8,985 nt of DNA from JANNHK01 sp031404355 (GCA_031404355.1 JANNHK010000418.1:1-8985); one strand, 5' to 3'. Positions 1 through 6,654 are shown, numbered from the stretch's first letter. The notes: generated by a model not told the origin, from the sequence alone. Translations and numbers: made by a program.

Positions 1-216
1 AATCACATCTGTCTCGAAATTATAGTCGAAGGTGATCTTCAGCCCTTCGGCGGCGTAGTAGCCTTGCTTATCGGCCATGTAGAACTGGGCGAACTGCACA
101 TTTGGGATGTAGGGCATGGCGACGATGACCTCGCGCAGCGCAGCGGGTGCGGCGGTCGGCTCAGCGGCGGGCGCAGTGGTCGGCTCGGCCACAGGGGCAG
201 CGGTTGGCCCGACGGG
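1..216 (-). CDS. NMT1/THI5-like ABC transporter substrate-binding protein, N-terminal fragment
   Basis: The minus strand is open from about 216 to the window edge. It reads a low-complexity linker (PTAAPVAEPTTAPAAEPTAA) followed by a folded-domain start containing VIVAMPYIPNVQFAQFYMAD and then KQGYYAAEGLKITFDYNFE. The second part matches the first beta-strand and helix of NMT1/THI5-like periplasmic binding proteins, which bind small substrates such as thiamine precursors, nitrate, taurine or similar ligands for an ABC importer. The Pro/Thr/Ala linker is typical of the stretch after the lipobox cysteine in Chloroflexota lipoproteins; this is family knowledge from memory. The signal peptide and lipobox are missing, cut off by the junction with ftsH, and the C-terminus runs off the window. 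Bases 1-115 have more A/T and less biased codons than the rest of the window. No ligand can be assigned. Confidence 0.7.
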
Positions 217-806
217 CATGGCGCTCGGTGTCACCATGCAGCTCCCGCTCGAGGAGCGCCACATCTACAAGCGCGAGTACATCGCCGACTCCGTCGTCGT
301 CCGCCTCGGCGGGCGCATCGCAGAGGAGCTCGTGTTCGGGCATCAGTCGACCGGGGCGAACAACGACCTCGTCGGCAACACCGAACTCGCTCGCAAGATG
401 GTGCGCGAGTGGGGCATGTCCGACCGCATCGGCCCCATGGCGTGGGGCAGCCAGGGTGCCGTGTTCCTCGGCGAGGATCTCATGCACTCGCGCGATTACT
501 CCGACGAGACCGCGCGCGTCATCGACGAAGAGGTCGAACGGATCCTCCGCGAGGAGGAAGACCGGTGCCGCAAGCTCCTCACCGAGTACCGGGCCGGTCT
601 CGACGCGGTCGCCGAGAAGCTGCTCGAACACGAGACGCTCGACGGCCAGGAGGTCGCCGACCTCGTCGACAACGCCATGGGCCGCAAGGTCGGCGGACCG
701 CGCAAGATCACCCACGCCGACGGCACCGACGAGCTCTCGGACCGCGAGGACTACGGCATCGCGTCACCCCGACGTCGAGGTCATCGGGCCCTACGCGCCC
801 GACTGA
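209..806 (+). pseudogene. ftsH: FtsH (AAA+ zinc metalloprotease) C-terminal fragment, 5'-truncated and probably frameshifted
   Basis: FtsH is a membrane-anchored ATP-dependent zinc protease that degrades misfolded membrane proteins and short-lived regulators. Only the C-terminal part of the M41 peptidase domain is present. It starts at GMALGVTMQLP, continues through YIADSVVVRLGGRIAEEL, TGANNDLVGNTELARKM (the Asp of NND fits the third zinc ligand), EWGMSDRIGPMAWG, VFLGEDL, YSDETARVIDEEVERIL, and ends in the ETLDGQEVADL helix. The AAA domain, Walker motifs and HEXXH would lie upstream but are replaced by the antisense of a transporter gene. The frame stays open upstream to an ATG at 116, but those codons are Gly/Ala/Val shadow sequence. 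After residue string DYGIASP the frame turns Arg-rich and runs to 859. Removing one C from the CCCC at 767-770 instead gives DVEVIGPYAPD and a TGA at 804-806, with G or C at every third position. The fragment is identified with high certainty; whether truncation and frameshift are real or assembly and sequencing errors cannot be told here. Confidence 0.9.
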
Positions 807-873
807 TCATGCTTTCTGGCTCGCACTTGCTGAGAGGCCGCCTGGCGGCGGCGATTTGAGCTGCGCTGCTCAC

Positions 874-893
874 GGCGAGCTCCCTCGCTCGCT
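874..893. terminator. Weak hairpin between convergent ftsH and thioredoxin-like genes
   Basis: GCGAGC (875-880) and GCTCGC (887-892) form a 6-bp stem, extended by one G-T pair at 874/893, with a 6-nt loop. It lies in the 113-bp gap between convergent stops at 806 and 920, where a bidirectional terminator would be expected. There is no T-tract on either side. The surrounding 880-917 is a CGCTC-rich imperfect simple repeat, so the hairpin could be incidental. Confidence 0.25.
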
Positions 894-919
894 CCGCGTC
901 GCTCCGGTCGCCGCTCCTC

Positions 920-1342
920 TTAGCTGTCAGCGCGAAGCGCGGCCACCGCGCCCCACACGTCGGTCGCGGTGAACGCGCCTTCGAACGACGCGCGGGTGAC
1001 ACCTTCGGCGTCGACCACGACGGTGATCGGCGCCGCTTCGATCGCGTAACGGCGGTGGAGTTCGGGGTCGGTCTGGTACTCGACCTCGACCACCGCGACG
1101 TCGTTCGACGCGAGCGGCAACAGCTTCTCGGCCAGGCCCCGGCACGAGTCGCACGAGCGCGACGACCAGAGCACGACGAGCCACGGCGCGTCGGGTCGGG
1201 GGAAGTCGCTGCGGTCGAGCTGCTGCGGCGCGAGCGCTCCACCCTGAGGCGGCGGCGCGGAACCTCGGCGCCGCTCGAGAAACCAGGCGACGAGTCCGGC
1301 CGCCACGATGAGGATGCCGGCGAGTACGAGTCGCGCGGTCAC
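920..1342 (-). CDS. Membrane-anchored thioredoxin-like protein
   Basis: This 140-residue protein has one N-terminal membrane segment (about residues 4-21, LVLAGILIVAAGLVAW followed by FLERRR), a Pro/Gly/Ala linker to about 45, and a thioredoxin fold. Visible features are the strand PWLVVLWSSRSC, a CxxC redox site CDSC at residues 64-67, and the cis-proline loop EAAPITVVVD (Pro105). The anchor and linker suggest the redox domain faces the outside of the membrane, although the ERRR after the helix could also argue for a cytoplasmic C-terminus, so topology is uncertain. CDSC is not the CGPC of housekeeping thioredoxins, so its redox role (oxidant, reductant or isomerase) is open. The start is a GTG at 1342 that overlaps the TGA of the upstream DUF5719-like gene by 4 nt (GTGA), implying translational coupling. 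It is the last gene of the three-gene minus-strand operon, stopping with TAA at 920-922. Confidence 0.85.
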   Translation of the reverse strand: MTARLVLAGILIVAAGLVAWFLERRRGSAPPPQGGALAPQQLDRSDFPRPDAPWLVVLWSSRSCDSCRGLAEKLLPLASNDVAVVEVEYQTDPELHRRYAIEAAPITVVVDAEGVTRASFEGAFTATDVWGAVAALRADS

Positions 1343-2775
1343 GGGCCGCCGCGCGCGGGAATGGCCGGGCTGCGGCTCAGGTCGCCGGCCGCGTAGACCG
1401 ACCGCTCGACGACGATCGGGGCCGACGCGCGGACGACGAGCGTGGCGTCGGGCCCGACGAGGTTCGTGATCTCGACACCCGCGCGTTGGCCGGGCTCGAT
1501 CGTGATGCCGGCCAGCTCGTCCGGTTGCTCGATCGAGCCGTCGGCGATGACGTCGACGTCGACGGTGACGGGTCGGATCGCGGGGTTCGCCAGCGCGAGT
1601 ACGACGCGCGCATCCGGGACGACCGAGCGCGTGACAATCCAGCGGTCCGCCGGGTCGGCGGTACCCATGACCGTCGCGGCACCGCTGCCGACGGCCGTGT
1701 CCTTATAGAGGGTCAGCACCTCTGCCACGATCGGTGCGTTCGGATCGGACTCGACCTGCAGCGCGTAGTCGCTCTCCGGCGGTATCGCCAGACACCCCTC
1801 GGGCACCGGATCGGGACAACGCCCGAGCGCAACCCACGTCACCCCGCCGCGCGGCACGACTGCCGTCACCGGTGTGACGGGAACGTCGATGCCGACGTTG
1901 GCGTACACGTCGACTTCCACGTCCACCGGTCCGGGGTTCGACAACGCCACGATCGTCGACGTTCCCGCGAGCGTGTTGCCGTCGGCAAACGTCCAGCCGG
2001 CGGCCGGAGCGAGCACGCCCATCGAACGGGACACACCCTGAAAGCCCGATTCGGCATTGAAGACGATCGACTGCTCCACGACGACGTCGCCGATCGTCGA
2101 TTCGAGGTCGATGGCGACGCGTTCGCTCCTGATCGCGTACTTGTGCACCTCGATCGCAACTCGCGTCCGGCGCGGGACGTCAAGCGACTGCAGATCCTCC
2201 GGCTCGATCACGCGCTCACCAGTGCGGATCGTGACGTCGACCTTCGCGTCGGTACCGAGCGGGTTGAACACCATCAGGTACTGCTCGGTGCCGCGGACGG
2301 TCGTGCCCGCGGCGAGATGCCACTCCTTCGCGGCGGTCGAAGCGCACGGGTTCAGCGCGACCCGCTCCACCGACTCGAACCCGGACTCGACGACGACGTC
2401 GCGCGAGAACGCCTCGACCGTTACCGGACCGGTCGGCCCGAGGTCGACGCGCGCCAAACGCGTCACGGACAGCGCGGCGACGTCGACGTCCCGGCTGACG
2501 GATGCTTCCCCTCCGTCGGGGTAGACGGTGACCACAACCGTCTCGTCCGTTTCGGAGACATTGGTCAGCGCGAGCACCTCTTGCTCGATCGGCAGCGACG
2601 GTGGCGGGCCGGGACAGAACCAGCCGCTCGACGTCGTCCCGACCGGCGGCACCGCGACGGCCTCGCGCGGGTCGCTGGCGCGCGCCATACGTTCGGTGTC
2701 GGGGTCACCGGCAACGAATGCCACGAGAATCAACGCGAGCAGGAGCAGCGGAATCGGCAGACGGCGCGCGGTCAC
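1339..2775 (-). CDS. Secreted DUF5719-like protein with four internal repeats
   Basis: This 478-residue protein starts with a signal peptide or anchor (Arg-Arg at residues 4-5, then LPIPLLLLALILVAFVAG). The rest is beta-rich and can be split into four units of about 100 residues, starting near W52, W152, W261 and W379. Units share a pattern of a W near the start, a strand ending in [ML]xFNP / ALSNP / ALANP / ALTN, an alternating Val/Asp strand, a charged turn, and an end such as VVVESGFES, VVVEQSIVF, IVAEVLTLY or VVERSVY. This suggests tandem beta-sandwich domains. Four cysteines (54, 144, 320, 328) could pair as disulfides. I recognise the pattern as DUF5719, a family of unknown function found in actinobacteria beside a GT2 glycosyltransferase, as here. 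The GTG start at 2775 overlaps the glycosyltransferase stop by 4 nt (GTGA). The function is unknown; a cell-surface structural or binding role is an inference. No enzyme motif is visible. Confidence 0.75.
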   Translation of the reverse strand: MTARRLPIPLLLLALILVAFVAGDPDTERMARASDPREAVAVPPVGTTSSGWFCPGPPPSLPIEQEVLALTNVSETDETVVVTVYPDGGEASVSRDVDVAALSVTRLARVDLGPTGPVTVEAFSRDVVVESGFESVERVALNPCASTAAKEWHLAAGTTVRGTEQYLMVFNPLGTDAKVDVTIRTGERVIEPEDLQSLDVPRRTRVAIEVHKYAIRSERVAIDLESTIGDVVVEQSIVFNAESGFQGVSRSMGVLAPAAGWTFADGNTLAGTSTIVALSNPGPVDVEVDVYANVGIDVPVTPVTAVVPRGGVTWVALGRCPDPVPEGCLAIPPESDYALQVESDPNAPIVAEVLTLYKDTAVGSGAATVMGTADPADRWIVTRSVVPDARVVLALANPAIRPVTVDVDVIADGSIEQPDELAGITIEPGQRAGVEITNLVGPDATLVVRASAPIVVERSVYAAGDLSRSPAIPARGGP

Positions 2776-5700
2776 GAAGCGACCTCCACCGGCGGCTCGT
2801 ACGTCTCCGCCTCACGCGATTCGTCGGGATCGAGATCGACGTCTTCCTCACGCGACCGCGATCGCCACCACAACGCCGCGACGACGAACCACGCGACCAT
2901 CTCGAGGTACGCGATGACGCGCCGGAGACCCGCGTCGAACGTGAGGTCGACGGATCCGCGCTCCTCGACGGCGAACGCATTCGTCCACCCGAACGCATCG
3001 GCACGCGTCGCCGTGGTGCCGTCGACCGTTGCCTGCCAACCGCTGTCGGCTGCTTCCGACCACAGCAGCGTGCCCGGCCCCGCCGGCTCCGATTCGGACT
3101 GCGGTCCGAGCACCGCCTCGGTCGGCGGAACGTCACGCGTCGCGGCTTCGAGCGGGTCGTCGACGTCGATCGGAACGTCGACATCGGGTGGTGCCACCGC
3201 GCGCCGGGGAATCCACGACTCGTTCTCGTAGATCACCGCGCTCGACTCCACACGCGAGACGGTGAGGTCGACCTGGGCCCCGAGTTCAGCTTCGAGTCGA
3301 GGATCGATCGCAGCCTTGCGCCCCGACTCCGGTGCCGCGCGCTCGACGACCGCGACGTAGCGGACACCCGCAGGCGCGAGCAGGTGTCCGAACCGGACCG
3401 TGCGGCCGGCCCGCACCATCTCGATGGCGCGGGCGAGTTCTCGTTCGGCCTTCGTCCGCGGCGGCGCCCACCCGTCGCGTACGTCGCCCGGTCCGTCGCG
3501 CGTGACGAGGTAGCCGGTCCCCCCGACGACGTGAGGATCGCCGGGAAGGATCGTCGGATCGCCGAGCCACAACACACGGAATCCACCGTCGGGGATGTCC
3601 TCGCTCATCCACTCGAACCGCGAAGCCCAGTCGTCGCCAGACAGACCCCACCGGCCCTGCAGCGCATCGGCGGTGAGCCCCATGATCGGCAGCGCCAGGC
3701 CCACCGCCGCGGCGACCGCGGCCAACTGCCGCCATCCGAAGTGGAACGTGCGCAGTTCGTCGGTGAACGCCGCCACGCCGAGGCCGACCGCGAGCGCGAG
3801 ACCGAGTGCCGCGAGCACGAGCATGCCTTCGGGCGCCGGCAACGGAGCCGACGAATCGAGCCGGGACGGCAACCACGCCGCGATCCACGCCACGATCGTC
3901 AACATCCACGCCCGGCTCGCCCACGCGAGACGCGGACCGGTCGCGACGGCGAGCGGAAGCAGTCCGGCCACGATCAACCCCCACGGCGCCGCCCCGGAGC
4001 CCGCGCGGCCGGTCTGGAAGGAGAGCATGTCGACGAGTCCCTGCGGTTCGCGCGTCACGAGCCCGAACGTCTCGGCCCGCGCGCCGAGCAGGTCGAACGA
4101 CCACGGGGCGAGCAAGACGAATGCCAGCGCGGTCCCCGCCGCCGCGATCGCGAGGGTACGAAGGGACAGATGCAGGCCACCGGCGACGGGCACGGCGAGC
4201 TGGAAGGCGACGCCGATCGTGAGCGCGAAGAGCAGCGCGGGAGGCCAGGCCGCGGCGATGATCGTCGTCAGCAGCGCGACCGAGAGCATCGCGTGCCGGC
4301 GAGCCCGTCGATCGTCGGGCGCGGCGGCGCCGGCCCGCAGCAACGCGCTCAGGAGAAACGGCGCGAGCGCGAACGCGACGAGCGGACCGAAGTGGCCTTC
4401 GCCGACGGCGTTGCGCACGACCGGGTTCACCACGTACGCCAGCGCGGTCACCACGGCAGGCAGCACGGCCGGCGCGAGAGGTCGGGCCAGTCGGTAGGCG
4501 CCCCACGCGCCCAACGGGAACGCGCCGGCGACGACGACCGTGCGGGCCAGGTCCGTGTCGCCGAGCAGGGCCGTCGACAACAGGGCCATGAGCCCGAAGA
4601 TCGGGGGGCCGGGCGCGTCGGCACCGATCATCGCGTAGCGCCACGACGACAGGAACGTCGACCACAACGCGCCCAGGCTCGGCCAGTCGTTCAGCGTTCC
4701 GACCTGCGGCACCCGGTCAAAGATGAGCGCGCGCGAACCGATGAGGATCAGCACCACGATGACGGTCGCCAGCACGACATGGCCGGTACGCAACCTCGTG
4801 CGCACCCGGGCCGCCGCGTCCCGAGTGCGGTGCGACACGTCGGCAAGACGGTCGCCGGCGTGCAGGCGATGGGCGAGGAACATGCGCAGGCGCGCACTCC
4901 CCCGCACCATGAGGTCGCGAACGTCGCCGTCGTCGACGCGCCGGAGTCGCTGGGTGGACACCCGGGCCCGGTGCACGTCCCCCAGCTGCCGGATGTTGTC
5001 GAACCAACCGCCGAGCAAGCCCGCAGCGCGCCGGGGCCGGCGACCGATCACGAGCGCCGCGGCCTCGATCAGGTTCAGGAAGAACGCGACCGGCAGCACC
5101 CACACGAGGGCGAGACCCGAGTACGACTTCATCAGCACGCGCACCCGGCCGCGCGTCCACGCTTCGAGATCGACCGTCTCGTCGCGCCGCGTCGGCCGGT
5201 GGTCCTGCAGCGTGGTGCGCCGGTGCCGGACCCGTGCCTCCGGCGCGACGAGGATCCGCGCCCCGGCGAGCCGCGCCCGCCAACAGAGGTCGACGTCGTC
5301 GAAACCCGGGAACGTGGCGGCGTCGAACCCTTCGAGTTCGTGGAACAGGTCGGTGCGAACGAGCATCACCGCGTTCGAGACATAGAACACGTCGCGGACG
5401 GCGTCGTGCTGCTCCTGGTCGAGTTCGCCCGGTTCGATGCCCGAGAACGGCACGCCGTAGTGGTCGATCGACATGCCGACCTCGAGCAACTTGCTCTCGT
5501 CGTCGTAGTCGACGAGCTTCGGCCCGACGACACCGGCGTTCGACCGGTATGCCTCCTCGACCATGATGCGTACCGCATCCGGGGCAAGCACGACATCGTC
5601 GTGACAAAAGAGCAGGAACGTCGCGCCCTCGACGGTGGCCATGACGTCGTTGGCCGCCGCCGCGAAGCCGAGGTTCGATTCCAGGCGGCGTACGAACGCG

Positions 5701-6128
5701 TGAGGTTCGGCCGTGGCGATGCGCGGCGTCGGGTCCTCGGTCGAGCCGTTGTCCAGCACAAGCACCGAGAGCGCCGGATACTCCTGCTCGGCCAAGCTGG
5801 CGACTGCGTCCTCTAACCAGGGGCCCGGGTCGCTCGTCACCATCACTGCCACGACCGCCGGCGCGGCGGCGGCCTCGATCTCGTCGTCGTCGAGCTCGTC
5901 GTCGTCGGGCTCGTCGTCGTCGGGTTCCGCTGTGTCCGTGTCGGCCACTACGGCCGCGTCGGGGTCCGGGTCGGTCACGGCCGGCTCGCGGTCGACGTGG
6001 TCTGGGGCGGCTGGGATCGGCTCGTCGCGCGGCTCGGCCTCGGGCTGGTCGGGCTCGGCCTGCGGCGCCCCCGGGTCCTGCCCCGGCGCGAGAAGGCCGG
6101 TCCCCGGATCAGGGTCGGGCGTGTCCAT
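2772..6128 (-). CDS. GT2 glycosyltransferase fused to a large multi-pass membrane region
   Basis: This 1118-residue protein has four parts. Residues 1-90 are a Pro/Asp/Glu-rich, probably disordered tail ending in the acidic repeat PDDDEPDDDELDDDE. Residues 91-305 are a family 2 glycosyltransferase domain (GT-A fold): VLVLDNGSTEDP (near 122-133), SNLGFAAAAN, the DxD-like FCHDDVVLAPDA (HDD at 176-178), VSNAVMLVRTDLF and the acceptor-side motif FPGFDDVDLCWRARLAG (273-289). Residues 336-820 contain about a dozen hydrophobic helices. Residues 845-1070 are mostly soluble, with DSGWQATVDG and VDLTFDA resembling the C-terminal beta domain of YfhO/GT-C-type membrane proteins, followed by a last helix at 1072-1087 and an acidic tail. 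It probably transfers a sugar from a nucleotide or lipid-linked donor during envelope glycan assembly; donor and acceptor are unknown. ATG at 6128 has no clear Shine-Dalgarno site. It is the first gene of the minus-strand operon. The membrane region resembling arabinofuranosyltransferase-type or YfhO proteins is only an impression. Confidence 0.88.
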   Translation of the reverse strand: MDTPDPDPGTGLLAPGQDPGAPQAEPDQPEAEPRDEPIPAAPDHVDREPAVTDPDPDAAVVADTDTAEPDDDEPDDDELDDDEIEAAAAPAVVAVMVTSDPGPWLEDAVASLAEQEYPALSVLVLDNGSTEDPTPRIATAEPHAFVRRLESNLGFAAAANDVMATVEGATFLLFCHDDVVLAPDAVRIMVEEAYRSNAGVVGPKLVDYDDESKLLEVGMSIDHYGVPFSGIEPGELDQEQHDAVRDVFYVSNAVMLVRTDLFHELEGFDAATFPGFDDVDLCWRARLAGARILVAPEARVRHRRTTLQDHRPTRRDETVDLEAWTRGRVRVLMKSYSGLALVWVLPVAFFLNLIEAAALVIGRRPRRAAGLLGGWFDNIRQLGDVHRARVSTQRLRRVDDGDVRDLMVRGSARLRMFLAHRLHAGDRLADVSHRTRDAAARVRTRLRTGHVVLATVIVVLILIGSRALIFDRVPQVGTLNDWPSLGALWSTFLSSWRYAMIGADAPGPPIFGLMALLSTALLGDTDLARTVVVAGAFPLGAWGAYRLARPLAPAVLPAVVTALAYVVNPVVRNAVGEGHFGPLVAFALAPFLLSALLRAGAAAPDDRRARRHAMLSVALLTTIIAAAWPPALLFALTIGVAFQLAVPVAGGLHLSLRTLAIAAAGTALAFVLLAPWSFDLLGARAETFGLVTREPQGLVDMLSFQTGRAGSGAAPWGLIVAGLLPLAVATGPRLAWASRAWMLTIVAWIAAWLPSRLDSSAPLPAPEGMLVLAALGLALAVGLGVAAFTDELRTFHFGWRQLAAVAAAVGLALPIMGLTADALQGRWGLSGDDWASRFEWMSEDIPDGGFRVLWLGDPTILPGDPHVVGGTGYLVTRDGPGDVRDGWAPPRTKAERELARAIEMVRAGRTVRFGHLLAPAGVRYVAVVERAAPESGRKAAIDPRLEAELGAQVDLTVSRVESSAVIYENESWIPRRAVAPPDVDVPIDVDDPLEAATRDVPPTEAVLGPQSESEPAGPGTLLWSEAADSGWQATVDGTTATRADAFGWTNAFAVEERGSVDLTFDAGLRRVIAYLEMVAWFVVAALWWRSRSREEDVDLDPDESREAETYEPPVEVAS
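5881..5925 (-). repeat. Three 15-bp tandem repeats encoding an Asp/Glu tract
   Basis: On the plus strand TCGTCGTCGTCGAGC (5881-5895), TCGTCGTCGTCGGGC (5896-5910) and TCGTCGTCGTCGGGT (5911-5925) are three in-frame copies differing at one or two bases. Each encodes five residues of the acidic tail (EPDDD, EPDDD, ELDDD order) just before the GT2 domain. Nested TCG units make copy-number slippage plausible without breaking the frame. Confidence 0.9.
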
Positions 6129-6138
6129 GGGCCGGGCG

Positions 6139-6144
6139 AGGATA
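6139..6144 (-). promoter_or_regulatory. Possible -10 element of the glycosyltransferase operon
   Basis: Reading the minus strand, TATCCT lies 10 nt before the ATG at 6128. This would place transcription start within a few bases of the start codon, fitting a leaderless or nearly leaderless mRNA and the absence of a Shine-Dalgarno site. I see no convincing -35 hexamer at 16-18 nt spacing, so the call is weak. Confidence 0.3.
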
Positions 6145-6178
6145 GCTCCGGACGCCTTGTGCGAGGTATCACGAGTGC

Positions 6179-6207
6179 TTGCAATAGTTAGCAGAGCGCG
6201 CTATTGT
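6179..6207 (+). promoter_or_regulatory. Sigma-70-type promoter for the small heptad-repeat protein
   Basis: TTGCAA (6179-6184, 4/6 to TTGACA) and TATTGT (6202-6207, 4/6 to TATAAT) are separated by exactly 17 nt. Transcription would start near 6214, giving a leader of about 47 nt before the ATG at 6261. An inverted repeat CAATAG (6182-6187) / CTATTG (6201-6206) overlaps both hexamers and could be an operator, or just a by-product of two A/T-rich boxes. This is the most A/T-rich patch of the divergent region. Confidence 0.5.
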
Positions 6208-6250
6208 CGCGAGCACACGGGACCATCCCCCTTCCAGTCCCGCGACAACG

Positions 6251-6255
6251 AGGAG
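6251..6255 (+). promoter_or_regulatory. Shine-Dalgarno site that sets the start at 6261
   Basis: AGGAG lies 5 nt before ATG at 6261. The frame is open upstream to another ATG at 6204, but that one has no ribosome binding site and lies within or before the predicted transcription start, so 6261 is preferred. Confidence 0.75.
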
Positions 6256-6260
6256 TTTCG

Positions 6261-6614
6261 ATGGACGTACGCAAGACCGTGACCGACACCGGCTACATCG
6301 CCATTGGCCTCGGCGTGATGGGCGTACAGCGGGCCCAAGAGCGGACCCGGACCGTCAAGGAGCACGTGTCCGGTGCCGGCGACTGCCTCGCCAACCGCGG
6401 CCGCGACTTCGAGACCCGGGCCAAGGAAACCGTCACCAGGGTGCACGGCCTCGGCACCGACCTGACGTCACGCGTCGAGCCGTTGGTCGAACAGGTGCAG
6501 AGCAAGGTCGAACAGGTGCAGACGAAGGTCTCGCAGGTGCCGGAGAAGGTCGTGCAGGCAATGGAGCCTGTGACCGCACGCGTGCGCGAGCGCCTCGGCA
6601 CCGCCGCCGCGTAA
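6261..6614 (+). CDS. Small helical protein with heptad repeats, function unknown
   Basis: I do not recognise this 117-residue protein. Residues 11-23 (GYIAIGLGVMGVQ) are hydrophobic and could be a short amphipathic or membrane-associating helix. The rest is charged and predicted helical, with Arg/Lys/Glu spacing like a coiled coil. Residues 76-96 are three heptads, VEQVQSK, VEQVQTK and VSQVPEK, and a weaker fourth begins at 97. Val at positions 1 and 4 of each heptad would make an amphipathic stripe. There is no signal peptide and no enzyme motif. One cysteine (Cys42) is present. The overall look recalls phasin-, apolipoprotein- or HbhA-like helical proteins that bind membranes, lipids or polymers, but this is resemblance only. 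Start chosen by the AGGAG at 6251-6255. It is transcribed away from the glycosyltransferase operon and lies 53 bp before fbiA on the same strand; there is no clear terminator between them, so partial read-through into fbiA is possible. Confidence 0.78.
   Translation: MDVRKTVTDTGYIAIGLGVMGVQRAQERTRTVKEHVSGAGDCLANRGRDFETRAKETVTRVHGLGTDLTSRVEPLVEQVQSKVEQVQTKVSQVPEKVVQAMEPVTARVRERLGTAAA
6486..6569 (+). repeat. 21-bp tandem repeats encoding heptads
   Basis: Units at 6486-6506 and 6507-6527 share GTCGAACAGGTGCAG and differ only in a few bases of the last two codons. Units at 6528-6548 and 6549-6569 are diverged copies keeping the GTC start and CAGGTG or CAGGCA core. All are in frame, one heptad each, suggesting growth by tandem duplication. 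Confidence 0.85.
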
Positions 6615-6654
6615 TTCTGGGGCCGGCTTGGGCGCTTCCTTGATCGCTCCTCAC

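Noticed and set aside
116..208. Apparent N-terminal extension of the ftsH frame, rich in Gly/Ala/Val/Ser
   Set aside because: It is the antisense of the Pro/Thr/Ala linker of the transporter lipoprotein fragment, has no FtsH similarity and lacks the required AAA and HEXXH parts.
880..917. CGCTC-rich imperfect simple repeat between ftsH and the thioredoxin-like gene, considered as a CRISPR-like or regulatory array
   Set aside because: There are no regular spacers or conserved repeat units; it is only a low-complexity intergenic stretch.
2601..5816. Very long open frame on the plus strand opposite the glycosyltransferase
   Set aside because: It is Arg/His/Gln-rich low-complexity sequence with no domain motifs, as expected for the antisense of a high-GC gene; the minus strand encodes clear GT2 and membrane segments.
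6204..6260. Upstream ATG that would add 19 residues to the heptad-repeat protein
   Set aside because: It overlaps the predicted -10 box and lacks a ribosome site, while ATG 6261 has AGGAG at 5 nt.
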